From Cryptomeria japonica (Eukaryota; Streptophyta; Pinopsida; Cupressales; Cupressaceae), in NCBI RefSeq assembly GCF_030272615.1, contig NW_026728912.1, forward strand, positions 297,501-320,000: 22,500 bases of DNA. Reading direction: 5' to 3'. The notes beneath the pieces were generated by a model that ran no database searches, had not been told where the DNA came from, and worked only from the letters and a program-made list of their open reading frames with translations. Shown in pieces: positions 10,556 through 17,510 of the stretch. The stretch's first letter is position 1; every line of letters begins with the position of its first letter. A program made the translations under genes and the position numbers.

Positions 10556-10673
10556 GGGTGCAACACCGGGACTTCCCGGGAGGTCACCCATCCCAGTACT
10601 ACTCCGGCCCAAGCGCGCTTAACTGCGGAGTTCTGATGGGATCCGGTGCACTAACGCTGGTATGATCGCACCC
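10556..10673 (-). rRNA. 5S ribosomal RNA gene, right copy
   Basis: This 118-nt gene on the minus strand is identical to the left copy at 2633-2750 as far as I can read it. It has the paired ends GGGTGC/GCACCC, an A box (AGTTAAGCGCGCTTG), an intermediate element and a C box (GGGATGGGTGACCTCCCG), with a T6 terminator behind it. It lies 2.7 kb left of the first polymerase I promoter-like box and points away from it. The same upstream sequence, C at -1 without a clear TATA-like box, is conserved. There are therefore two 5S genes, 7.9 kb apart, in one spacer. Confidence 0.97.
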
Positions 10674-11072
10674 GTTATGAGCTTGTCGCAGTGTGTACTT
10701 AGCAAACCGCGACCCACGTGCGAATCCACCCCGGCCACCCACCCCCGTCGAGGTGCACACCCTCCCTCGCGAAGTGCGCCCCGTTCGCCAAGTGTGAGCC
10801 CTGCCCGGGTGCGCGCACCTTGCTAGGGCGTCGGGTGTGCACCCGGCCCGGCCTACGTGCGTGCACCTGGAGGGGGCGTCGTGTGCGTGCAGTGTCCCGT
10901 CTGCAACGCGGTGCCCACACACCACCTCGGGCGCAACGACCTGCGCTCACATGTGGGCCGAGTGCACCTTGGTGCATGTTCGGGGCGCCTCGGGTGCACG
11001 CTCGATCTTGCCCCGGTGCACCAAGGCGCTCGGTTTGCCCCGGGTGCGCACTTGGTGCAAGGTGGGCACCCA
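10674..11072. other. GC-rich 5' flank of the right 5S gene
   Basis: This is the same sequence as 2751-3149. It holds GTGCAC and GTGCGC words and no supported gene. The region immediately right of 10673 is the upstream side of the 5S gene. Confidence 0.55.
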
Positions 11073-11403
11073 AAATAGGGATCAAGCACCAAAACACAAG
11101 TTTCGGGATGCAAAATGGGACCCAAGGACCACAAATGCGTTCCAAGACCCATGATGGGTCCACGAGAACAAAAATGTGTTCCGAGACTTAATAAACAAAT
11201 ATTGGGTTTTAGGAGAAGAAACATGCTCTGATGCCCAAAACGAGAATCGACCCCGAAAAGGCCACAGGCCAAAAGTGGGATGCGAGACAAAAAAAAATGG
11301 GACCCGAGGACCAAAATTGGGTTCCCAGGTCGAAGACAGGGCAACCGGACAAGAAACGACCTCTAAGGCTCGAAATGAGTCCTGACGACTAAAACTTGAC
11401 AAG
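11073..11403. repeat. A-rich degenerate repeat, right copy
   Basis: This is the counterpart of 3150-3480. One difference (T at 11383 instead of C at 3460) creates a TGA and shortens an open frame in this copy only. That argues against any coding role for the frame. Confidence 0.55.
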
Positions 11404-11459
11404 AAGCACCCATCAGGCACCCAACTCGACACCCATGGGATGCCGACCCACCCGGGCTT

Positions 11460-13115
11460 CCACCTAGCACACCTTGGCACCCACCCACCCTCGCACCCAA
11501 CCTCGCACCCAACTTAGCACCTTTGAACCCACATTGGCACTCACCCTGACCCTGGCACCTTGGAACCCACATTGGCACTCACCTTGACCCTGGCACCCAC
11601 CTTTGCACTCACCTTGGGACCCACCCTGGCTCCCACCTCGGCACCCACCCAGACACCCACCTTGGTTCCTTGGCACCCACCTTGGATCCTTGGCACCCAC
11701 CCCGACACCCACCTTGGCACGCAACTTGGCTACTTGCCACCCACCTTGGCTCCTTGACGCCCACCCCGACAACCACCCCGTGACCTACCCTGGCTAGGGT
11801 TGGTGCACACCCACCCTGGTGCCCACCTTGGCACCCACCCTATGACCCACCTTGGCACGCACCTTAGTACCCACCCCGTTACCCACCCTAGGACCCACCC
11901 CGTGACCCACCTTGGCCAGGGTGGGTGCACCCACCCTGGTGCCCACCTTGGCACCCACCCATCCTAGCACCCAGCCTGTGACCGGGCTTGGAACCCAACC
12001 TTGCACCCGCACCCGTCTTGGCCAGTGTGGGTGCGCACCCATCCTGGCACCCACGTTGTGACACACCCTTTAACCCACGCACCCTAGCACCCACGTTGGC
12101 ACCCACCTTGGAACCCAACCTAGCAACTTGGCACCCACCCCGTGACCCACCTTGGCATCCACCATAGCAGTCGCCGACTTGGCACCCACCTCGGCACCCA
12201 CCTTGACACTTGTGGACCCACCTTGCCACTCACCCTAGCATCGACCCATCCTAGCACCCACCCTGGCACCTTTGCACCCTAGCACTCACCCATCCTAGCA
12301 CCTAACCTGTGACCCACCTTGACACTCACCCTCGCACCCACCTTGGAACCCAACCTAGCACCCACCCACCCTGACACCAACCCTAGCACCTACCCACCCT
12401 TGCACCCACCCTGTGACCCATCTTGGCACCCACCCATCCTACCACTCAACCTATCACCCACCTTCTCACCCACCTTGGCATCCACCTTAGCACCCACCCA
12501 CACTGGCACCTTGGCACCCACCTCGGGCAAGGTGGGTGCACACCCACCCTGGCACCCAATTTAGAACCCACCGAGCATGTTACCCACCTTGGCACCCACA
12601 TTGCAGCCCACCCTAGTACCCACCCTATGACCCACATTGGCATCCACACCCTAGCACCCAGGCACCTCGACACCCGCCTTGACACCCACCCTAGCACTGA
12701 ACCTGTGACCCACCTTGGAACTCACCCTAGAACCCACCCACCCTGTGAACCACCTTGGCATCCACCTTAGCACCCACCCACCTTGGCACCCACTCTAGCA
12801 CTCACCCATCCTAACACCCAACTTGTTACCCACCTTGGCACCCGCCCTCGCGTCCACCTTGAAACCCACCCTAGCACCCACCCACGCAGGAGCCCACCTT
12901 GGCACCCAACCTAACACCCACGCATCCTGGCACCCAACTTGTGACCCACCTTGGAACCCACCCTAGTACCCACCTTTGAACCCACTATATCACCAACCCA
13001 CCTTGGCACCCACCCTATGACCCTCTTTGGAATCCACCCTAGCACGCACCCACCCTGGCACCCACCATGGAGCGCACCCTAGCACCCACCCACCTCGGCA
13101 CGCACCTCAACACCC
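11460..13115. repeat. C-rich CACCCACCTTGG minisatellite, long copy
   Basis: About 1.65 kb of degenerate short units of the form CACCCACC(T/C)TGGCACC, with variants GTGACCC, CCTAGCACC and CATCCTAGC. The plus strand is very poor in G and the minus strand is correspondingly rich in GGGTGGGT words. Around 11914-12030 and 12530 there are small insertions of the type GGCCAGGGTGGGTGC, which are locally self-complementary to the surrounding repeats. Near 13060 the units grade into GCGCACC and GTGCGC words. No gene is present. Confidence 0.85.
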
Positions 13116-13311
13116 ACCTTGGTGTGCGCACTGCGCCAACCTCTCAAAGACCCTATGTGGTGCGCTCCAAAGTGTACACCTTTGGTGCGCTCCAAGGTGC
13201 GCACCTTTGGTGCACACCGAGGTGCACACCAAAGTGTGCACCGAGGTGAGCACCAAAGTGCACTCCAGGGTGCACACCAAGGCGTGCACCTTTGGTGCGG
13301 TCAATGCAAAC
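13116..13311. repeat. Short GTGCRC/CCAAAG array at the entrance of the promoter zone
   Basis: The array consists of imperfect units of about 12-18 bp such as GGTGCGCTCCAAGGTGCGCA, CCTTTGGTGC and ACACCGAGGTGCACACC. The same words appear in the GC-rich arrays to the left and in the 38/52-bp array at 14394-14990. Its right end (about 13276-13318) is repeated as an insertion near 13640-13690. Confidence 0.7.
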
Positions 13312-13383
13312 GAATTCGGAAGTTGGGGTCGATGTCCTAATCGCTGCTGCAGACTACACGTATGAGAATCGGACAAATAGCTT

Positions 13384-13398
13384 TATATAGGGGAGGTG
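13384..13398 (+). promoter_or_regulatory. RNA polymerase I spacer promoter box 1
   Basis: TATATAGGGGAGGTG matches the plant polymerase I start-site motif (TATA-type box followed by GGGG). It is preceded by GAATCGGACAAATAGCTT, with one T more than in the other copies. Initiation would be near the last A of the box, to the right. Confidence 0.75.
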
Positions 13399-13540
13399 TT
13401 GCGTTTGATGGGTCGACTCCCCTGGTTGTGTGCACTGCACCAACTTCAAAGACCCTGTCTTGTTTAAGAAGTCAAAAGTTGGGGTGGATGTCCTAATCAT
13501 TGCTGCAGTCTACGCATGTATGAGAATCAGACAAATAGCT

Positions 13541-13555
13541 TATATAGGGGAGGTG
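13541..13555 (+). promoter_or_regulatory. RNA polymerase I spacer promoter box 2
   Basis: TATATAGGGGAGGTG, preceded by GAATCAGACAAATAGCT, lies 157 bp after box 1 in the same unit context. Confidence 0.75.
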
Positions 13556-13760
13556 TTGCATTCGGTGGGTTGACTCCCCTGGTTGTGCGCACTGCGCCAA
13601 CCTCAAAGACCCCGCATAGCAGAAGAAGTCGGAAGTCGGATTTTGGTGAGCACCAAGGCGTGCACCTTTGGTGCGGTCAACGCAGACGAATTCAGAAGTT
13701 GGGGTGGATGTCCTAATCGTTGTTGCAGGCTACACATGTATGAGAATCAGACAAATAGCT

Positions 13761-13775
13761 TATATAGGGGAGGTG
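13761..13775 (+). promoter_or_regulatory. RNA polymerase I spacer promoter box 3
   Basis: TATATAGGGGAGGTG, preceded by GAATCAGACAAATAGCT, lies 220 bp after box 2 because of a 63-bp insertion between them. Confidence 0.75.
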
Positions 13776-13917
13776 TTGGGTTTGATGGGTCAACTCCCTT
13801 GGTTGTGCGCATTACGCCAACCTCAAAGACCTTGTTTTCGTTAAGAAGTCAAAAGTTGGGGTCAATGTCCTAATGGCTCCTGCAGGCTACACATGTATGA
13901 GAATCGGACAAATAGCT

Positions 13918-13932
13918 TATATAGGGGAGGTG
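13918..13932 (+). promoter_or_regulatory. RNA polymerase I spacer promoter box 4
   Basis: TATATAGGGGAGGTG, preceded by GAATCGGACAAATAGCT, lies 157 bp after box 3. Confidence 0.75.
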
Positions 13933-14074
13933 TTGGGTTTGATGGGTCGACTCCCCTGGTTGTGCGCATTACGTCAACCTCAAAGACCTTGTTTTCGTTA
14001 AGAAGTCAAAAGTTGGGGTCGATGTCCTAATTGCTCCTGTAGACTACACATGTATGAGAATCAGACAAATAGCT

Positions 14075-14089
14075 TATATAGGGGAGGTG
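14075..14089 (+). promoter_or_regulatory. RNA polymerase I spacer promoter box 5
   Basis: TATATAGGGGAGGTG, preceded by GAATCAGACAAATAGCT, lies 157 bp after box 4. Confidence 0.75.
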
Positions 14090-14231
14090 TTGGGTTTGAT
14101 GGGTTGACTCCCCTAGTTGTTCGCATTACACCAACCTCAAAGACCTTGTTTTCGTTTAGAAGCCGAAAGTTGGGGTCGATGTCCTAATTGCTCCTGCAGG
14201 CTACGCATGTATGAGAATCAGACAAATAGCT

Positions 14232-14246
14232 TATATAGGGGAGGTG
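14232..14246 (+). promoter_or_regulatory. RNA polymerase I spacer promoter box 6
   Basis: TATATAGGGGAGGTG is the last box of the 157-bp series. The unit ends with TCAAAGACCCTGCATTGCGG, and the 38/52-bp array starts about 150 bp downstream. Confidence 0.75.
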
Positions 14247-14393
14247 TTGGGTTTGATGGGTCGACTCCCCTGGTTGTGCGCATTGCGCCAACCTCAAAGA
14301 CCCTGCATTGCGGATGAAGTCGAAAGTCAGAGTTTGGTGTGCTACAAGGTGTGGTCGAAGGTGCTCACCTAGGTGTGCACCTTTGGAGCACAG

Positions 14394-14990
14394 GAAAAGT
14401 GCCCTCCAAAAGTGCGCACCTTTGGAGTGCACAAAAGTGCCCTCCAAAAGTGCGCACCTTTGGAGCGCAGAAAAGTGCCCTCCAAAAAGTGCCCTCCAAA
14501 AGTGCGCACCTTTGGAGCTCCAAAAAGTGCCCTCCAAAAGTGCGCACCTTTGGAGCGCAGAAAAGTGCCCTCCAAAAAGTGCCCTCCAAAAGTGCGCACC
14601 TTTGGAGCGCAGAAAAGTGCCCTCCAAAAGTGCGCACCTTTGGAGCGCAGAAAAGTGCCCTCCAAAAAGTGCCCTCCAAAAGTGCGCACCTTTGGAGCGC
14701 AGAAAAGTGCCCTCCAAAAAGTGCCCTCCAAAAGTGCGCACCTTTGGAGCGCAGAAAAGTGCCCTCCAAAAAGTGCCCTCCAAAAGTGCGCACCTTTGGA
14801 GCGCAGAAAAGTGCCCTCCAAAAAGTGCCCTCCAAAAGTGCGCACCTTTGGAGCGCAGAAAAGTGCCCTCCAAAAAGTGCCCTCCAAAAGTGCGCACCTT
14901 TGGAGCGCAGAAAAGTGCCCTCCAAAAGTGCGCACCTTTGGAGCGCACAAAAGTGCCCTCCAAAAGTGCGCACTTTTGGTGCGCACCAAG
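14394..14990. repeat. Tandem array with alternating 38- and 52-bp units
   Basis: Thirteen copies of TGCGCACCTTTGGAGCGCAG (or a close variant) start at 14413, 14451, 14503, 14541, 14593, 14631, 14683, 14735, 14787, 14839, 14891, 14929 and 14967. The spacings are exactly 38 or 52 bp. The 14-bp difference is one extra copy of AAAAAGTGCCCTCC. The open frames across it (Ser-Ala-His-Leu-Trp-like and others) are open on both strands and are repeat artefacts. The array sits inside the promoter zone between boxes 6 and 7. Confidence 0.92.
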
Positions 14991-15086
14991 GCGCTGGTTC
15001 GGTCGTTGCAGGCGAGTTCGGAAGTTGGGGTCGATGTCCTGAGCGGAGGTGCAAACTACACAGGTGTCGGAATCGGACAAATAGCT

Positions 15087-15101
15087 TATATAGGGGAGGT
15101 G
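15087..15101 (+). promoter_or_regulatory. RNA polymerase I spacer promoter box 7
   Basis: TATATAGGGGAGGTG, preceded by GAATCGGACAAATAGCT, is the first box of the 311-bp series. Confidence 0.75.
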
Positions 15102-15397
15102 TATGCTTCGATGGGTCGACTCCCCAGGTTGAGCGCACCGCGCCAACCTCAAAGACCCTACGGTATGGATGAAGTCGGAAGTTGGGTCCGATGACCAATT
15201 CGATTAGTAGGTATGCTCATGAGGTCGGAATTTGGGTCCGATGACCTGCCATGTGCAGGAAGGCGAATGTTGACACTGTGCGTTGCAAGGTGCACACCAA
15301 GGCGCTGGTGCGGTCTTTTTAGTCGAGTTCGGAAGTTGGGGTCGATGTCCTGATCGGAGGTGCAAGCTACACAGGTGTGGGAATCGGACAAATAGCT

Positions 15398-15412
15398 TAT
15401 ATAGGGGAGGTG
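15398..15412 (+). promoter_or_regulatory. RNA polymerase I spacer promoter box 8
   Basis: TATATAGGGGAGGTG lies 311 bp after box 7, with the same flanks. Confidence 0.75.
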
Positions 15413-15708
15413 TATGCTTCGTTGGGTCGACTCCCCGGGTTGAGCGCACCGCGCCAACCTCAAAGACCCTACGGTATGGATGAAGTCGGAAGTTGGGTCC
15501 GATGACCGATTCGATATGTAGGCATACTCGCGAGGTCGGAATTTGGGTCCGATGACCTGCCACGTGCAGGAAGGCGAATGTTGGCACTGTGCGTTGCAAG
15601 GTGCGCACCAAGGCGCTGGTTCGGTCGTTGGAGGCGAGTTCGGAAGTTGGGGTCGATGTCTTGATCGGAGGTGCAAACTACACAGGTGTGGGAATCGGAC
15701 AAATAGCT

Positions 15709-15723
15709 TATATAGGGGAGGTG
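15709..15723 (+). promoter_or_regulatory. RNA polymerase I spacer promoter box 9
   Basis: TATATAGGGGAGGTG lies 311 bp after box 8, with the same flanks. Confidence 0.75.
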
Positions 15724-16019
15724 TATGCTTCGTTGGGTCGACTCCCCGGGTTGAGCGCACCGCGCCAACCTCAAAGACCCTACGGTATGGATGAAGTCGG
15801 AAGTTGGGTCCGATGACCGATTCGATATGTAGGCATACTCGCGAGGTCGGAATTTGGGTCCGATGACCTGCCATGTGCAGGAAGGCGAATGTTGGGACTG
15901 TGCGTCGCAAGGTGCGCACCAAGGCGCTGGTGCCGTCGTTGCAGTCGAGTTCGGAAGTTGGGGTCGATGTCCTGGTCAGAGGTGCAAACTACACAGGTGT
16001 GGGAATCGGACAAATAGCT

Positions 16020-16034
16020 TATATAGGGGAGGTG
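16020..16034 (+). promoter_or_regulatory. RNA polymerase I spacer promoter box 10
   Basis: TATATAGGGGAGGTG lies 311 bp after box 9. It is the last box with the upstream form AATAGCT. Boxes 11-13 have AATAACT. Confidence 0.75.
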
Positions 16035-16160
16035 TATGCTTCGATGGGTCGACTCCCTGGGTTGAGCGCACCGCGCCAACCTCAAAGACCCTACAGTATG
16101 GATGAAGTCGGAAGTTGGGTCCGATGACCGATTCGATACGTAGGCATATTGGCGAGGTCT

Positions 16161-16440
16161 GAATTTGTGTCCGATGACCTGCCATGCGCAGGAAGGCGGA
16201 ATTTGGGTCCGATGACCGAGTTGATGGCGTGCCATGCGCAGAAAGGCGGAATTTGGGTCCGATGACCGAGTTGATGTTGATGGCCCGCCATGCACAGGAA
16301 GGCGGAATTTGGGTCCGATGACCGATTTGAAGGCGTGCCATACGCAAAAAGGCGGAGTTTGGGTCCGATGACCGAGTTGATATTGATGGCCCGCCATGCG
16401 CAGGAAGGCGGAATTTGGGTCCGATGACCTGACATACGCA
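16161..16440. repeat. Short tandem array with alternating 50- and 56-bp units
   Basis: Copies of GAATTTGGGTCCGATGACC (one reads GTGTCC, another GAGTTT) start at 16161, 16199, 16249, 16305, 16355 and 16411. The spacings are 38, 50, 56, 50 and 56 bp. The longer form contains an extra GATGTT or GATATT, and each unit ends in CCATGCGCAGGAAGGCG or a variant. It is an expansion of the tail of the 311-bp unit. Confidence 0.88.
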
Positions 16441-16564
16441 TGGAGTCCGACTCGGGGGCCGATGTTCGATTCGATGACTTGCATTGTGGGTAAAGTCGGA
16501 AGTTGTGGTCTTTGACCCGATTCGATGACCAGACTTCGGCTGCTTGAGAATCGGACAAATAACT

Positions 16565-16579
16565 TATATAGGGGAGGTA
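16565..16579 (+). promoter_or_regulatory. RNA polymerase I promoter box 11
   Basis: TATATAGGGGAGGTA, preceded by GAATCGGACAAATAACT. It differs from boxes 1-10 upstream (AACT for AGCT) and completely in its downstream sequence, which carries an inverted repeat starting 35 bp after the box start. Confidence 0.75.
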
Positions 16580-17005
16580 GTGTTCTCGAGCATCCTCCCC
16601 CCGTGCCCGTTTATGTCGATTGATGCTGGTGCTCGACTGGTTGGAGCGCTCGGATGCAAAAATCTTGCACCAGGATTTATCGATTGTGATGGACACGGCA
16701 AGTCTCCTGATTGCTATGCAGGAGCTCATCGTGAATCTCTATGCGGCCTTGGTATGGACTCGACCTGCGGAATGGTTCGGCAATGGTAGTCGCTCCAACA
16801 CGTCCTTGCAATGGCCACAGAGGTGATTCGACTAGAGCTCCAGTCTAGCTTTTGGGTTGCTTGGCGGACTGGTATAGCCGCGATCGAGTTCCGGCCATGA
16901 ACGTTTTAGATAGCTCTTGGGCTTTCTGGGACGGAAGTCGGAAGTTTGGGCTGTTGTCCGATTTGATGACCATTCTTCGGATGTGTGAGAATCGGACAAA
17001 TAACT
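16580..17005 (+). other. Leader-like region after promoter 11, no gene seen
   Basis: This stretch contains the inverted repeat at 16600-16699, then GATTGCTATGCAGGAGCTC, GGTAGTCGCTCCAACACGTC and GTCTAGCTTTTGGG. All three have counterparts in the 188-bp repeats further right (GATTGCTATGCGGTGAGGCT, GGTAGTCGCCCCAAGCGCGT and GTCTAGCCGTTGGG). It ends with a fresh promoter-upstream segment (GTCGGAAGTTTGGGCTGTTG). No coding frame is supported. Confidence 0.65.
16600..16699 (+). other. Inverted repeat / predicted RNA hairpin after promoter 11
   Basis: Arm 1 is 16600-16632 and arm 2 is 16667-16699. Compared base by base, 22 of 33 positions pair, with a 34-nt loop. The pairing is strongest at the inner end (CTGGTGC with GCACCAG). 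It lies at the same distance from the box as the hairpins after boxes 12 and 13. Confidence 0.6.
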
Positions 17006-17020
17006 TATATAGGGGACTGT
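17006..17020 (+). promoter_or_regulatory. RNA polymerase I promoter box 12
   Basis: TATATAGGGGACTGT, preceded by GAATCGGACAAATAACT. The core TATATAGGGGA is intact, but the following bases differ from all other copies. It lies 441 bp after box 11. Confidence 0.7.
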
Positions 17021-17495
17021 GTTGTCTCACGCAGCCCCCTCCGTGCCCCTCTATCTCGACCGATGTTGGTGCTTGAAAGGGTTGGGATCGCTCGGATTTA
17101 TAAACGTGCACCACCATTTGTCGAGTGTGAGGGACGCGGCAGGTCTCCTAAATGCTATGCGGGCGCTCTCTGAGAATCTCTATCCGGCCTCGACACAGAC
17201 TAGTCTTGCTGAATGGTTTGGCACTGGTAGTCGATCCAACACGTCGTTGTTGTGGCCGCCTAGGCGATTCGATTCGAGCCCCCGTCTAGCTTTTGGGTTG
17301 CTTGGCGGATTTTGCCCTATCCGCAAGTGAGCTCGGTCCCTAAACGTTCGAGAAACCCGATTGCTATGCGCCGACTCTCTTTCTTGCGAGCCTCCATCTA
17401 GCTTTTGGGTCTCTACGGAACGGAAGTCGGAATCTGGGACCGTTGTTTGATTCGACGAGGCAGACTACGGTTGTGCGAGAATCGGACAAATAACT
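17021..17495 (+). other. Leader-like region after promoter 12, no gene seen
   Basis: This stretch is homologous to 16580-17005. It has an inverted repeat (17040-17140), AATGCTATGCGGGCGCTCTC, GGTAGTCGATCCAACACGTC and GTCTAGCTTTTGGGTTGCTT. A second GATTGCTATGCGCCGACTCT and CATCTAGCTTTTGGGTCTCT follow at about 17360-17415, so part of the leader is duplicated. No coding frame is supported. Confidence 0.65.
17040..17140 (+). other. Inverted repeat / predicted RNA hairpin after promoter 12
   Basis: Arm 1 is 17040-17072 and arm 2 is 17108-17140. About 24 of 33 positions pair, with a 35-nt loop. The inner TGGTGC/GCACCA and central CTCGAC/GTCGAG segments pair perfectly. Confidence 0.62.
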
Positions 17496-17510
17496 TATAT
17501 AGGGGAGGTG
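17496..17510 (+). promoter_or_regulatory. RNA polymerase I promoter box 13, candidate 35S pre-rRNA gene promoter
   Basis: TATATAGGGGAGGTG, preceded by GAATCGGACAAATAACT, is the rightmost box in the window, 490 bp after box 12. Being nearest to the expected 18S gene and followed by the best-preserved hairpin, it is the best candidate for the gene promoter. However, boxes 11-13 share their context, another promoter could lie beyond the window, and mapped 5' ends would be needed to decide. Confidence 0.65.

Larger units (their letters stand above)
7924..11928. repeat. Right copy of the ~4-kb near-identical duplication
   Basis: This block is the partner of 1-4005, at an offset of 7923 bp throughout. 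It contains a GC-rich array, T-rich modules (8234-8350, half copy 9339-9390, diverged copy 10018-10136), a 5S gene on the minus strand, the A-rich flank and the start of the minisatellite. Beyond 11928 it continues uninterrupted into the long minisatellite, which suggests the right copy has the original arrangement and the left copy was cut. Confidence 0.93.
13312..14334 (+). repeat. Spacer-promoter array with 157-bp units (six promoters)
   Basis: The six TATATAGGGGA boxes are spaced 157, 220, 157, 157 and 157 bp apart. Each unit runs GAAGT(T/C)GGGGTCGATGTCC, a CTGCAG or CTCCTG stretch, TATGAGAATC(G/A)GACAAATA, the promoter box, GATGGGTCGACTCCCC and finally GGTTGTGCGCA...CCAACCTCAAAGACC. The 220-bp spacing comes from a 63-bp insertion around 13628-13690 that matches the sequence just before promoter 1. 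Duplicated spacer promoters in tandem units are typical of plant and animal rDNA spacers. Confidence 0.85.
14977..16128 (+). repeat. Spacer-promoter array with 311-bp units (four promoters)
   Basis: Boxes 7-10 are exactly 311 bp apart. Each unit has AAGGTGC(G/A)CACCAAGGCGCT, GAGTTCGGAAGTTGGGGTCG, GGTGCAAACTACACAGGTGT, the box, GATGGGTCGACTCCCC, GGTTGAGCGCACCGCGCCAA and TATGGATGAAGTCGGAAGTT. It then continues with GAATTTGGGTCCGATGACCT and CTGCCATGTGCAGGAAGGCG. The first half is homologous to the 157-bp unit. The second half is extra sequence that is amplified again at 16161-16440. Confidence 0.88.

Noticed and set aside
14394-14990. Possible CRISPR array
   Set aside because: The repeats are contiguous with no unique spacers, the two unit lengths differ by one internal 14-bp repeat, and the context is eukaryotic rDNA.
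14308-15194. Overlapping frames of 244-322 codons on both strands over the 38/52-bp array
   Set aside because: Several frames are open simultaneously across a tandem repeat, and the translations are pure repeat peptides. This is an effect of unit composition.
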